Origin: HK1 sp965202875
GTDB taxonomy: Bacteria > Pseudomonadota > Gammaproteobacteria > HK1
Length of the DNA: 64,000 nt
Direction of reading: 5' to 3'
Assembly: GCA_965202875.1 (NCBI GenBank)
Contig: OZ241870.1
Location: 620,001-684,000, forward strand
In this document: positions 17,991 to 26,691 of the stretch, in pieces
Position numbering within the stretch: the stretch's first letter is position 1
How the letters are laid out: each line of letters begins with the position of its first letter
Translations under genes and position numbers: made by a program
The notes under the pieces: model-generated
What the model was told of the DNA's origin: nothing
The model's database searches: none
Seen by the model: the letters and a program-made list of their open reading frames with translations, nothing else

Positions 17991-18773
17991 GGGCTGTTCG
18001 GCAGCTACTACGTGCTGTTCCTGCTCTTCATCTACGGGCCGATGTTCGCGATGTTCATCCTCTCCTTCCAGGGACGTCGCGGGGGGACCAGCTTTCCCAT
18101 GCGCGGGTTCAGCCTGCACTGGTGGAACAAGCTGCTGGAGCCGTCGAGCGTCGGGGACATGCAGGGCGCGATGCTGCGCTCCATCATCCTCGCCCTCGTG
18201 GTGATGGTGATCACCGCGCTGTTCTCGACCCTGTTCGCGATGGCGTTCCGCAAGCGCTTCTTCGGCTCGGGGCTGCTGTTCTACACCATCATGACCGGGA
18301 TCATGGTGCCGGGGATCCTGCTGAGCCTGGGCCTCGCCACCCTCCTGAAGCAGCTCGGCATCCCCCCCGCGTGGTGGTCCACCGGGCTCGGGGTGCACGT
18401 GGTGTGGACGCTGCCCTTTGGCTTCCTGGTCATGATGGCAGTGTTCAACCGCTTCGACGGCAGCCTGGAGGAGGCCGCCCGCGACATGGGGGCGAGCGAG
18501 TGGACGGTGTTCAGGGAAGTCACCCTGCCCCTCATCACGCCGGGGATCGTCGCGGCCGGCCTGTTCGGGTTCACCCTGTCCTACGACGAGTTCGCCCGCA
18601 CCACCCTGCTCGCAGGCGAGTACAACACCCTGCCGCTGGACATCAACGCCTCGATGACGCAACGGATCCGGCCCACCCTGTTCGCGCTGGGCACCGTCTC
18701 GACCCTGTTCTCGCTGCTGATGATCGGGCTGTTCCTGGTGATCTACACCCTCCTGGCCAAGCGCACGCGCTGA
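17943..18773 (+). CDS. potC: Polyamine-type ABC transporter permease (PotC-like)
   Basis: This 276-residue membrane protein begins MARRWTAEKKKRAAVKGLFG. Six membrane segments can be seen, among them YYVLFLLFIYGPMFAMFIL, then SIILALVVMVITALFSTLFA and LFALGTVSTLFSLLMIGLFL. The EAA loop is EEAARDMGASEWTVFREVTL. PotC is the second permease subunit. Its start overlaps the stop of a 46-residue chimeric frame created by duplication of the potB-potC junction, which now separates it from potB by 140 bases. Translational coupling from potB may therefore pass through the chimeric frame. Confidence 0.9.
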   Translation: MARRWTAEKKKRAAVKGLFGSYYVLFLLFIYGPMFAMFILSFQGRRGGTSFPMRGFSLHWWNKLLEPSSVGDMQGAMLRSIILALVVMVITALFSTLFAMAFRKRFFGSGLLFYTIMTGIMVPGILLSLGLATLLKQLGIPPAWWSTGLGVHVVWTLPFGFLVMMAVFNRFDGSLEEAARDMGASEWTVFREVTLPLITPGIVAAGLFGFTLSYDEFARTTLLAGEYNTLPLDINASMTQRIRPTLFALGTVSTLFSLLMIGLFLVIYTLLAKRTR

Positions 18774-18788
18774 CCGGCGCCCCGATCC

Positions 18789-19991
18789 TCAGGCCCGCTG
18801 TCGAAGGGGGCGTGCTCCGGCATCAGCCCCACCGGCGCGGGCTCGAAGCCATTCCCCACCCCAGAGCCGGTCCAGGAAGCCGGACCAGGGAAGGATCCGG
18901 ATACCGTCCACCACCCGCGGCTCCGGCTCCATCGACACCAGCAGGTAATGATCGAACAAACCCTCCTCGCGCAACGCCCGCAATCCCCTCAGATCCCGCG
19001 CACCCACGTTCTTCTTCGCCTTCACCTCGACGGCCAGATCCTCGAAAACGAAGTCCACTTCGAACATCGATTTCGAGCGCCAGTACCGTGGAGTGTCCAA
19101 CCGGTGGTAATCACAGAACGCCTTGATTTCCTGAAAAACGTAACTCTCGAAGGCACTGCCGTACTCGGGGGTCCCCGGCGCCAGCCCCCGCCGCCCCTGC
19201 AAGTGACGGGCGAGTCCCACGTCGAACAGATAGTATTTCGACGTAGAGATTGCCTTGCGCTTCCGGCTCTCCGTCAGCGCCGGCACTTCGTGGGCGATGA
19301 ACGTGTCCTTCAGGATCCGGTAGTACTCGCGCACGGTCGATGCCGGCACCTGGGCATCGTTGGCCATGATCGAGAAATTGATCATTTCGCCATGTGCGTG
19401 GGCAGCCGTTTCCAGAAACCGGCTGAATGCGCCGATGTTCCGGACGATCGCCTCGGCCGCGACCTCTTCCTTGAGATAGTCGCCTGCGTAGGCAGCCAGG
19501 TCTTCCGCGGGTGAATCGGAAAAGAAGATCGGGGGCAGGAGCCCGTGTTCCAGCGCCCGAGCCAAGTCGAAGCGCTCACCGAGTTCGACGCGGACGAAGG
19601 GATGCAGGGTGCGTGAGCGAGCCCGGCCACCGAGCAGATTGACTCCCTTCCGGCGCAGACCGCGGGCGCTCGATCCCGTGAGAAGGAACCGGACCCCGTA
19701 TTCTTCGATCATGAGCTGCACTTCGTTGAGGAGCGCGGGCATCTTCTGGATTTCGTCGATGACCACGATCGTCGTATCGCTGGTCAGGGCCTCTCGAATG
19801 AGCGCGGGATTGCGGGACAGGCGGACGAAGAGGGTCTGGTCGAGCAGGTTGTAGATAGGACAGGCGTCGAGTTGCCGGCGAATCAACGTGGACTTGCCGG
19901 TCTGGCGCGGACCGAACAGGAAACAGGACCGCCGCTCCAGGATGCTCCGTGCATCCAGGTAGCGGGGGATCATCGGGGCTGTCGTGTTCAT
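18789..19991 (-). CDS. AAA-family ATPase with DUF4143 C-terminus (intact)
   Basis: This 400-residue protein has Walker A LFGPRQTGKS, Walker B TIVVIDEIQKMPALLNEV, and the RFLLTGSSARGLRRKGVNLL sensor phrase. A central helical part follows (MANDAQVPASTVREYYRILK), and the C-terminal DUF4143 nuclease-like domain has FEVDFVFEDLAVEVKAKKN. The ATG at 19991 (MNTTAPMIPRYL) is chosen over an upstream TTG at 20000. It converges on potC, ending 15 bases after the potC stop. Its family is common in mobile islands but has no settled role. Palindromes flank its promoter. A frameshifted relative is at 6308-7857. Confidence 0.85.
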   Translation of the reverse strand: MNTTAPMIPRYLDARSILERRSCFLFGPRQTGKSTLIRRQLDACPIYNLLDQTLFVRLSRNPALIREALTSDTTIVVIDEIQKMPALLNEVQLMIEEYGVRFLLTGSSARGLRRKGVNLLGGRARSRTLHPFVRVELGERFDLARALEHGLLPPIFFSDSPAEDLAAYAGDYLKEEVAAEAIVRNIGAFSRFLETAAHAHGEMINFSIMANDAQVPASTVREYYRILKDTFIAHEVPALTESRKRKAISTSKYYLFDVGLARHLQGRRGLAPGTPEYGSAFESYVFQEIKAFCDYHRLDTPRYWRSKSMFEVDFVFEDLAVEVKAKKNVGARDLRGLRALREEGLFDHYLLVSMEPEPRVVDGIRILPWSGFLDRLWGGEWLRARAGGADAGARPLRQRA

Positions 19992-20028
19992 GACAATCAA
20001 CGATTATATCGCCGATTGTCATGACAAT
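19985..20028. promoter_or_regulatory. Paired palindromes at the DUF4143 ATPase promoter
   Basis: A perfect 14-base palindrome, ATTGTCATGACAAT, occupies 20015-20028. A related site, TGTTCATGACAATC, lies at 19985-19998 over the start codon. AT-rich TTATAT between them could be the -10 element. The arrangement suggests autorepression. Confidence 0.5.
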
Positions 20029-20344
20029 TCACGACAAAAACCACCGATCATCCAATGATCCTTCCGCAAGGCACGAGCCCCTGATCCGCGCCATCGAACC
20101 TGCAGCCCGGATCCGAGAGACTACCGATGCGTATGCCGGCTTGATCAATGGGGTGGCAGCCATGGCGCAAGCACATAGGGAGGGTGACGATTCGTATGCC
20201 CACTTGACGCAGGTAGCTGCGGCCAAGCCCGTATGGCAATGTATGGCCATCCTGACGTCATGGCTGCGACAGCCGATTTTCGAAAAACAAGGCAGCCAGA
20301 TCACACAGGCGAATGCGCGCCCTGCACTCAGTGCGCAAGGATGA
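20021..20344 (+). CDS. Doubtful 107-residue protein
   Basis: The frame reads from an ATG inside the ATPase operator palindrome. The middle (AYAGLINGVAAMAQAHREGD, then DSYAHLTQVAAAKPVWQCMA) looks protein-like, and the base composition is lower in GC than its neighbours. It overlaps the convergent universal stress gene by 17 bases. I do not recognise it. It may be a fragment of a transferred gene or not coding at all. Confidence 0.3.
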   Translation: MTIHDKNHRSSNDPSARHEPLIRAIEPAARIRETTDAYAGLINGVAAMAQAHREGDDSYAHLTQVAAAKPVWQCMAILTSWLRQPIFEKQGSQITQANARPALSAQG

Positions 20345-21173
20345 CCGGGAGCGACGCGCTCCTCATGATGTGGCGCGTCGCGCCCCCGAATACGAGCTGC
20401 CGCAGCCGGCTCTGGGTGTATGCGCCCTTGACCAGCAGGTCCGCGCCGAGCGCCGCGCATTCGTCGAGCACCGCCTCTCCGGGGGAACGGCCGCCGGGCT
20501 CGACGGTGCGCGCGCCGGCGGGGATGCGGTTGCGCACGAGGTGTTCGCGGAGCTGCTCCGCGCTGGGGCCGGGTACGCCCCAACCCTCGACCGCGACGAC
20601 GGTGACGGTGCGCGCGCCCGCGAGCAGGGGCATCGAGAACGCGACCGCGCGCGCCGTCTCCGTGCTGTTGTTCCAGGCGATGACCACGTTCACCCCGAGA
20701 GTCTTCCCCGGCTCCGCCGGTGTGAGGATGATCGGGCGTCCGCTCTCGAACAGCGCCGCTTCCGCCATGACGTGCCAGTCCACCCAGGGATGCCCGAACT
20801 CGCGTCCGATCACGATGAGGTCGAACACCCGGCCATAATCTCCGATCACCTGGCCTTCGAGCCCTTCCATCTCCCGCCAGCCGATCACCGCTCCCTCGGC
20901 AGGCTCGGTCAGCGACCCCGCCACCATCCCGCGCCCGGCGACGCAGGCATCGAAGCGTGCTCTGGCGCGGTCGCCAAGCCGCCGGCCCTCCTCCTTGAGC
21001 TGAGTGAGGTACGAATCGGCGAGGACGATGCCCTCCCCGTCGATGATCTGTGGCGGGCGCATCACGAACAGCCCTTCGACGTAACTGTCGAACCGGGCGG
21101 CGAGCTGCCCGCCGACGCCGAGCGCGGCCTCGGCCGCGTCGTCGTCGTAGAAAGGAAGCAGGATCGTCTTCAT
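20328..21173 (-). CDS. Universal stress protein with two Usp domains
   Basis: This 281-residue protein begins MKTILLPFYDDDAAEAAL after a GGAGG site. It contains two Usp-like halves: the first runs to VFDLIVIGREFGHPW, and the second starts at VNVVIAWNNSTETARAVAFS and ends with the nucleotide-loop motif LLVKGAYTQSRLRQLVFGGATRHIMRSAS. Such tandem UspA proteins are cytoplasmic and respond to stress or energy state, often binding ATP. It appears monocistronic. Confidence 0.85.
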   Translation of the reverse strand: MKTILLPFYDDDAAEAALGVGGQLAARFDSYVEGLFVMRPPQIIDGEGIVLADSYLTQLKEEGRRLGDRARARFDACVAGRGMVAGSLTEPAEGAVIGWREMEGLEGQVIGDYGRVFDLIVIGREFGHPWVDWHVMAEAALFESGRPIILTPAEPGKTLGVNVVIAWNNSTETARAVAFSMPLLAGARTVTVVAVEGWGVPGPSAEQLREHLVRNRIPAGARTVEPGGRSPGEAVLDECAALGADLLVKGAYTQSRLRQLVFGGATRHIMRSASLPVILAH

Positions 21174-21261
21174 GGAGGTTCGCCTCCGATGCTCCGGAGA
21201 TGGGGAGGAGGGTAACACTGCGACAATCGGTGGGGCATGTCACCCGTTCTTCGCCCTTCAC

Positions 21262-21801
21262 TCAGGGCTCGCCGTCGTTCACGGCGTGGTCGCGGAGCAG
21301 GCGTTGCCACAGCGCTTCGGCCTGCGCTTGCGTCGCGCGGCCCCACAGCATCATGTATTCGCGAGCCATCGAGAGGAACCGCGGCTTCTCCTGCGTTTGC
21401 CACTCCTCGAGCGACCACGGGACGGCCGGCGCTTCCGGAACGGCGACCCCTCCGAAGTGCATCGCGGAGACCCACTCGCCGCTGGCCCGCTCGACCACGC
21501 TTTCAACGAATCCGTACTCGTCGCCTTCGAAGAACAGGATGCGATCGAGGCAGCCCTCGTCGAGTCCGTGGATCAATTCGCCGGGGAGCCGGGCGCCTTC
21601 GCTCGATATGAGATACGGGTACGATTCTCCCGGTACCCGAACCGCGGTGACGCCGGGCATCGAGGCGGCCTCGACGTGGACCGCGGGCGTAGCGCGGCCG
21701 AGGACGAGCGCGCGCACGTCCTCATCGCGCATCGATCCGTAGACGAACAGGGGCAGGTTTCCGGCCACACAGCCGCCGCCCGCCTCGCCGTCATCTGTCA
21801 T
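21262..21801 (-). CDS. Gamma-glutamylcyclotransferase-like (AIG2/GGCT fold) protein
   Basis: This 179-residue protein has the family signature LPLFVYGSMRDEDVRALVLG near the N-terminus and the later conserved acidic position in ILFFEGDEYGFVESVV. GGCT-fold enzymes cyclise gamma-glutamyl amines or peptides to 5-oxoproline; the exact substrate is not predictable. Its start overlaps the trmB stop by four bases (ATGA), so the two are co-translated. Confidence 0.7.
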   Translation of the reverse strand: MTDDGEAGGGCVAGNLPLFVYGSMRDEDVRALVLGRATPAVHVEAASMPGVTAVRVPGESYPYLISSEGARLPGELIHGLDEGCLDRILFFEGDEYGFVESVVERASGEWVSAMHFGGVAVPEAPAVPWSLEEWQTQEKPRFLSMAREYMMLWGRATQAQAEALWQRLLRDHAVNDGEP

Positions 21802-22685
21802 CTGTCATCCGCGAGGGCACACCAAGCCAAATCGAACACGCGGTGCCCGTGGCGCCGGCCCCGGCTCTCGAACCGTGTTTCGATGCGTCGCGCCGGGCGG
21901 GGCATGAAGCGATCCGGGGCCGCGCAGTTCGAGAACCCGGGGTGTGGGTCGAGCACAGCAAGCATGTGCTCCGCGTAAGGCTCCCAGTCCGTCGCGAGAT
22001 GCAGCCGCCCGCCGGGCCGGAGCACCCGGTGGACGAGCGTCAAGAACCCCGGCTGAACGAGCCGGCGCTTGTGGTGGCGCTTCTTGGGCCACGGGTCCGG
22101 GAACCAGACGAGCACTTCGTCCACGCTCGACGGTGCAAGCCGGAGTTCGAGCATGTCGAGCGCATCGGCCATCACGATCCGGACGTTCTCGATTCCGGCT
22201 TCGTGGCAGCGCGCCAGCAGGCGCCCGACGCCGGGCGGATAGACCTCGATCCCCAGGAAATTCCGCTCCGGTTCGCGGACAGCGAGGGCAGCGAGGGCCT
22301 CGCCGGTCCCGAATCCGATCTCGACCGTGCACGGGGCGCGGCGGACGAACAGACGATCCGGATCCAGCGGGCCGCCCGCGGGGTCGATCAGGTACCGGCC
22401 GCCGAGCCGCGTGAATGCGCGGCGTTGCGCCTCGGTCATCCGGCCCGCCCGGACGACGAAGCTGCGCACCGTACGCCGTCTCGGGGAGCCCTCGGCGAGG
22501 CGATCTCCCGCCGCAGCCGCACCGCCGTGGCCTGGAAGCGCGGGTGTCCCGCCTGCATTGGCCGGGGCCTTCGGTGTCGTGACCCCGCCGCCATCCGGAA
22601 TCGCAGACACCTCGCCTGCATTGCCGGGGCATCCTTTCGGCACCGTCGTATCGCCGTGATTCGGGAGCACAGGCATCGTCTCCAA
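21798..22685 (-). CDS. trmB: tRNA (guanine-N7-)-methyltransferase
   Basis: The enzyme methylates G46 in the variable loop of tRNAs using SAM. The core shows motif I EIGFGTGEALAALAV and the family signature VLVWFPDPWPKKRHHKRRLV, followed by FLTLVHRVLRPGGRLHLATD. The N-terminal 70 residues are a low-complexity Pro/Ala/Gly extension (NAGGTPALPGHGG) unlike other TrmB, which are near 240 residues long. The true start may be internal, near the RTVRSFVVRAGRMTEAQRRA phrase. It is the upstream gene of a coupled pair with the GGCT-like gene. Confidence 0.88.
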   Translation of the reverse strand: METMPVLPNHGDTTVPKGCPGNAGEVSAIPDGGGVTTPKAPANAGGTPALPGHGGAAAAGDRLAEGSPRRRTVRSFVVRAGRMTEAQRRAFTRLGGRYLIDPAGGPLDPDRLFVRRAPCTVEIGFGTGEALAALAVREPERNFLGIEVYPPGVGRLLARCHEAGIENVRIVMADALDMLELRLAPSSVDEVLVWFPDPWPKKRHHKRRLVQPGFLTLVHRVLRPGGRLHLATDWEPYAEHMLAVLDPHPGFSNCAAPDRFMPRPARRIETRFESRGRRHGHRVFDLAWCALADDR

Positions 22686-23227
22686 CGGCAGGTCGTCAAT
22701 GTCGCCCGAGCGGGTATCGAATGGGCCTTTGTCGACATGTCCCCGACTCCGGCCATCCTGGATGCGGATCAGGCCATCGCCATCCTGTTCCTCTTCCCCG
22801 TGGCGTCGTACCGGGCGAGGCGCTCCCGGCTCACCCTCACTCGATGGCGCGCATTCGCCTCGCCCAGGACGGATCGAGCGTCCGGTACGCGCTCCTCGCC
22901 TTCGGCTGGGGCATCGTCACCGCCCTCCGCCTGGGAAGCGCACCCGTCCTCCTCGAACGCGCCGGGATCCGGAGCCAGAGGCTCGCGGACTTCTTCGAGC
23001 GACTGGAGGGCGATGGCGGCGGAATCCCCTGGCACCTTCACCTGCTTGACCCATCCGGGCGACGAAAGCCGCCGGCGGCGTTTCGCAAGCGGCGCTGCGG
23101 CGGGTGCACCCTCCCTCGGCGAAGCGGACTGGCGGCAACTGCGCGGGGTCTGCAAGGAGCGGGAAACGCTGGTGTTGACCGGGCCGGAGAACGGAATAGA
23201 ATCCGGCCCGAAAGCGGAGCAGGTCCG
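22686..23227. other. Gap between trmB and tRNA-Gly; no gene recognised
   Basis: Several frames are open, but none resembles a protein. One minus-strand frame reading MGIEPTSSAWEAEILPLNYT is only the complement of the tRNA and should not be annotated. Confidence 0.45.
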
Positions 23228-23301
23228 GCGGGTGTAGTTCAATGGTAGAATCTCAGCTTCCCAAGCTGATGACGTGGGTTCGATTCCCATCACCCGCTCC
23301 A
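23228..23301 (+). tRNA. tRNA-Gly (anticodon CCC)
   Basis: The acceptor stem GCGGGTG pairs with CACCCGC, followed by discriminator T and an encoded CCA. The anticodon arm is TCAGC-TTCCCAA-GCTGA, giving anticodon CCC. The T arm has GTGGGTTCGATTCCCAT. The 3' end abuts the stop codon of the SPOR-domain gene on the opposite strand. Confidence 0.95.
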
Positions 23302-23967
23302 TCAACCCCTCTTCACCTGGACCACCAGCGGATTGTCGTACCCGCTCGCCCGTAACCGCATCCGCGCCGTTTCCAGGGAACCGCGGTCGGGGTAGGGGCC
23401 GAGGCGTACCCGGTACCTCTTCTCCTCACCACTGATCACCACGCTCTGCACGACCGGATTGAACCCGTTCAGAATGAGCCTTGCCTTGAGGCCGTCCGCG
23501 TCCTTCGGGCTCTTGAACGACGCGATCTGCACGATGTACGGCCCCTGCGTCGTGTCCGAGCCGCCAGCCGGGGCTTCCTGTTTTGCCGGAGCGGCTTCCT
23601 TCGTCGAAGCCTCGTTCGTTGCCGGAGCGACCTCGTCCGTCGATGCGTCCTTCGTCTCCGGGGTCGCCTTGGCGGGCGGCGGCGGTGGCGCGGCCAGATC
23701 TTCCTCCGGCACCACGACCTCCAGCAGGGTGTAGAACTCGAACCTGGGCTTCGGCGGAGGCTTGGCCGATTCGGCTCCGATGGGGTGGCCCACCGTTCGT
23801 CCCACCACGGCCCGCATCTGTTCCGCCGCCGGGTCTCGCCCCACCAGCCCCCACGTCACCAGGCTGCCGGCGAGCGCGCCGGCGAGAAACCACGCCACTC
23901 CACGGCTCTTCGACGGGCCGGCGCCGCGGCGGGCCGCCGCCTGGGACTGCCTTCGCTTCTTCGCCAT
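23302..23967 (-). CDS. SPOR-domain cell-division protein (FtsN-like)
   Basis: This 221-residue bitopic membrane protein has a basic cytoplasmic start (MAKKRRQSQAAARRG), one membrane helix (VAWFLAGALAGSLVTWGLV), then a Pro/Ala/Glu-rich periplasmic linker. A C-terminal SPOR domain follows (GPYIVQIASFKSPKDADGLK, then YRVRLGPYPDRGSLETARMR) that binds denuded septal peptidoglycan. Its place immediately downstream of argS matches the argS-ftsN order known in gammaproteobacteria, supporting an FtsN role. Confidence 0.85.
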   Translation of the reverse strand: MAKKRRQSQAAARRGAGPSKSRGVAWFLAGALAGSLVTWGLVGRDPAAEQMRAVVGRTVGHPIGAESAKPPPKPRFEFYTLLEVVVPEEDLAAPPPPPAKATPETKDASTDEVAPATNEASTKEAAPAKQEAPAGGSDTTQGPYIVQIASFKSPKDADGLKARLILNGFNPVVQSVVISGEEKRYRVRLGPYPDRGSLETARMRLRASGYDNPLVVQVKRG

Positions 23968-23985
23968 CGCCGTCCCCGCCCCGCC

Positions 23986-25743
23986 CTACATCGACTCCGG
24001 CGCCGACACCCCGAGGAGCGCGAGCCCGTCGGCGAGCACGATCCGGGTCGCGGCCGCCAGGGACAGCCGCGCGCCGCGCACCGCGTCGCCGGCGACCAGG
24101 AAGGTGTGGGCGTTGTAGAACCCGTGGAGCTGCGTCGCCAGCGCACGCAGGTACGTCGCGATCTGGTGCGGCTCAAGGGCCCGGGCCGCGCTCTCCAGCA
24201 CCTCCGGGTATTTCGCCAAGGTGCGCATGAGGGCGAGGGCCTCGGCTTCGACCAGGGCGTCGAGCGCCGCTTCCGGGCCCACCCCCGGCGTCAGGCCCCG
24301 TTCTTCGCACTGGCGCAGCACGCTCGATATCCGCGCGTGCGCGTACTGCACGTAGTACACCGGGTTGTCGCTGCTCTGGGACTTCGCAAGCTCCAGGTCG
24401 AAGTCGAGATGCTGTTCGCAGCGCCGCATCACGTAGAAGAAACGGGCGGCGTCGGCGCCGACCTCCTTGCGCAGCGCGCGTAGCGTGACGAATTCGCCGC
24501 TGCGCGTGGACATCTGGGCCCGCTCTCCCCCCCGGTACAGGATCGCGAACTGGACGACGAGGATTTCCACCGCTTGCCGGTCGTAGCCGAGCGCCTCGAC
24601 CGCGGCCTGCACCCGTGCGATGTACCCGTGGTGGTCGGCGCCCCATACGTAGATCGCGCGCTCGAACCCCCTCTCGAACTTGTTCGCGGCGTAGGCGATG
24701 TCCGACGCGAAGTAGGTCGATTCGCCGTTCTCGCGCACCACAACGCGGTCCTTCTCGTCGCCGAACGCGGTCGATCGGAACCACAGCGCCCCCTCGCGCT
24801 CGTAGACGTGGCCGCGCTCTCGAAGGCGCTCCACGACCCGCCCGACGTCGCCCGCATCCACCAGTGCGCGCTCGGAGAACCATCTGTCGTAAACGACGCC
24901 GAACTCTTCGAGATCGGAGCGGATGTCCTCGACCTCCATGTCCCGCGCAAGCGAGAAGATCCGCTCGTAGCGCCGCGCGCCGAGCAGGGAGCGCGCGCGC
25001 GCGATCAGCGCGTCGACGTGGGCCTCCCGGTCACCGCCGTCCGGTTCGTCCGGAGGGATGTCGCGCATCAAGGTCTCGACGTCGACACTGTAGCCACCGC
25101 CGGCCTCGCGCTCCAGAGCCGCCGCGATCTCGTGCACGTAGGCGCCGCGATAGCCGTTCGACGGAAACGCCACCTCCTGCCCGCGGCGCTCCAGGTAGCG
25201 CAGCCAGACGCTCAGCGCGAGGATGTGCATCTGGCGGCCCGCGTCGTTGACGTAGTACTCGCGCTGCACGTCGAATCCGGCCGCCTCGAGGACGTTCGCG
25301 ACACTTGCCCCGTACGCCGCTCCTCGTCCGTGCCCGACGTGAAGCGGGCCGGTGGGGTTCGAGGAGACGAATTCCACCTGGATGCGGCGCCCTTCGCCGA
25401 ACGCCGGACGCGCGAATTCGGCGCCGGTGTCGAGGATGCGGCGTACCACCGACGCGAGCGCCTCCTCCGCCACGCTGAAGTTGATGAAGCCGGGCCCGGC
25501 GATGGCGACCGACGCGATCGAAGGCGATTCCGGCAGCCGCGCCACGATGCATTCGGCGATCTCCCGCGGCTTGCGTTTCGCCACGCGCGCGAGGGTGAGG
25601 GCCACGGGACTGGCGAAATCACCGTGGCCGCCTCCGCGGCTGCGCTCGACCGGGACTTCGGGCAGGGGATCGAGCGCAAGCTCCCCCGCGTCGCGAAGCG
25701 CCGCCAGCGCGTGCCCGAGGAGCGCTCGGATGTGCTCCTTCAC
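23986..25743 (-). CDS. argS: Arginyl-tRNA synthetase
   Basis: This 585-residue class I synthetase attaches arginine to tRNA-Arg in the cytosol. The HIGH motif appears as SNPTGPLHVGHGRGAAYG near residue 125, the KMSKS-like loop as QMSTRSGEFVTL, and the C-terminal anticodon-binding DALR domain as ALEPHQIATYLRALATQLHG with FYNAHTFLV. Length is normal for the family. It is followed 18 bases later by the FtsN-like gene in the same direction. Confidence 0.95.
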   Translation of the reverse strand: MKEHIRALLGHALAALRDAGELALDPLPEVPVERSRGGGHGDFASPVALTLARVAKRKPREIAECIVARLPESPSIASVAIAGPGFINFSVAEEALASVVRRILDTGAEFARPAFGEGRRIQVEFVSSNPTGPLHVGHGRGAAYGASVANVLEAAGFDVQREYYVNDAGRQMHILALSVWLRYLERRGQEVAFPSNGYRGAYVHEIAAALEREAGGGYSVDVETLMRDIPPDEPDGGDREAHVDALIARARSLLGARRYERIFSLARDMEVEDIRSDLEEFGVVYDRWFSERALVDAGDVGRVVERLRERGHVYEREGALWFRSTAFGDEKDRVVVRENGESTYFASDIAYAANKFERGFERAIYVWGADHHGYIARVQAAVEALGYDRQAVEILVVQFAILYRGGERAQMSTRSGEFVTLRALRKEVGADAARFFYVMRRCEQHLDFDLELAKSQSSDNPVYYVQYAHARISSVLRQCEERGLTPGVGPEAALDALVEAEALALMRTLAKYPEVLESAARALEPHQIATYLRALATQLHGFYNAHTFLVAGDAVRGARLSLAAATRIVLADGLALLGVSAPESM

Positions 25744-26237
25744 CGGTGGGGCACTCCGTGGTTCGTCGACAGGTTCATGGCGGTGCCCGCGGACCGGCCC
25801 GGGTACGCGAGACCCGGGCCCGTCGTCAACGTGACAAGAGGACTTGGCATCGGATCGGGGAATGTATCGAAGCGATGTGTGATCCGTTCAAGCTCTGAGC
25901 CCTCGCCCGACGCAAGCACCATCGGCCCGACGCAAGCACCATCGGCCCGACGCAAGCACCATCGGCCCGGCGCGCATCGCCGCCCCGCACGCCGGTCAAG
26001 CGGCCGAAACTGCGGTTCGACAAATCCATCGGCACGTCCGGCGAAGCCGGAGAAACCGAGCCATCCGCCGCCTGCTGGCGAAGCAGCTCCACGGTGGCGG
26101 GGGAGTGCGCGCGACTATACCAAGAGGCCCCGCTTCCGGGACATCCGCGCCCGTCACCTGATCCGGCATCGCCGGAACCAGGCGCCGGTCGGCGGAAAAA
26201 TCTTCGCCGTTTCGTCGAAGACTTCACGGGCAAGAGA
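25744..26237. other. Gap upstream of argS with degenerate repeats
   Basis: No gene recognised. It holds a three-copy tandem repeat at 25905-25964 and, near 26170-26240, a motif related to the repeats seen at 2050-2180. The argS promoter must lie near the left end. Confidence 0.4.
25905..25964. repeat. Three perfect tandem copies of a 20-base unit
   Basis: The unit GCCCGACGCAAGCACCATCG occurs at 25905, 25925 and 25945, followed by a degenerate start of a fourth copy. It lies in non-coding DNA about 160 bases upstream of argS. Confidence 0.9.
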
Positions 26238-26588
26238 CTACAGCATCCGGCAGAGTCGGAAGGCGTCGAGCACCGCGGTAGACGTTGCGGCTTGCGACCG
26301 CATCCCTGATCCGTGAAGAGCGGAAAGCCCTCCCCGTCCGCGGCCGGCTGTGGGCGCGGCCTTCGAGCTGCGCCGCCTGATCGGCTCGGCCACGACCCGC
26401 GCGACGTCGTGCTCGTCCATCTCCCTCGCGAAGACCTGGTGCAGGGTCTCGCGCAACGGCGAAGGTCCGATCGGTGCGAGCCACGCCCCTGCGCAGGGCT
26501 CGCCCCGCCCGCCCACGTGGCTTATCCGGCACAAGAAGGGCGCGTGGGCGTGGATGCGGTCGGAGAAGCGCCGCTCTTCATCGGTCAA
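26238..26588 (-). CDS. Hypothetical protein
   Basis: A frame of 116 residues begins MTDEERRFSDRIHAHAPFLC and has a plausible body (GEPCAGAWLAPIGPSPLRET, then LHQVFAREMDEHDVARVVAE). GC is concentrated at third codon positions, as in real genes here. The last 40 residues are Arg/Ala/Ser-rich and may be read-through after a lost stop. I do not recognise the family. Confidence 0.4.
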   Translation of the reverse strand: MTDEERRFSDRIHAHAPFLCRISHVGGRGEPCAGAWLAPIGPSPLRETLHQVFAREMDEHDVARVVAEPIRRRSSKAAPTAGRGRGGLSALHGSGMRSQAATSTAVLDAFRLCRML

Positions 26589-26691
26589 CGTCCTTTCAGG
26601 GGGCCTGCCCTGGAATTTTCCCGCGCCGGAGCGAATGCGGCGAATGCTTCGGTTATGATCGGTCCGGTGCGCCGGTCCGCCCGATCGGATC

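Noticed and set aside
22769..23305. Minus-strand frame starting with MGIEPTSSAWEAEILPLNYT
   Set aside because: This is the complement of the tRNA-Gly gene, a common artefact of gene finding, and not a protein.
25905..25964. CRISPR array
   Set aside because: Three head-to-tail 20-base units with no spacer between them.
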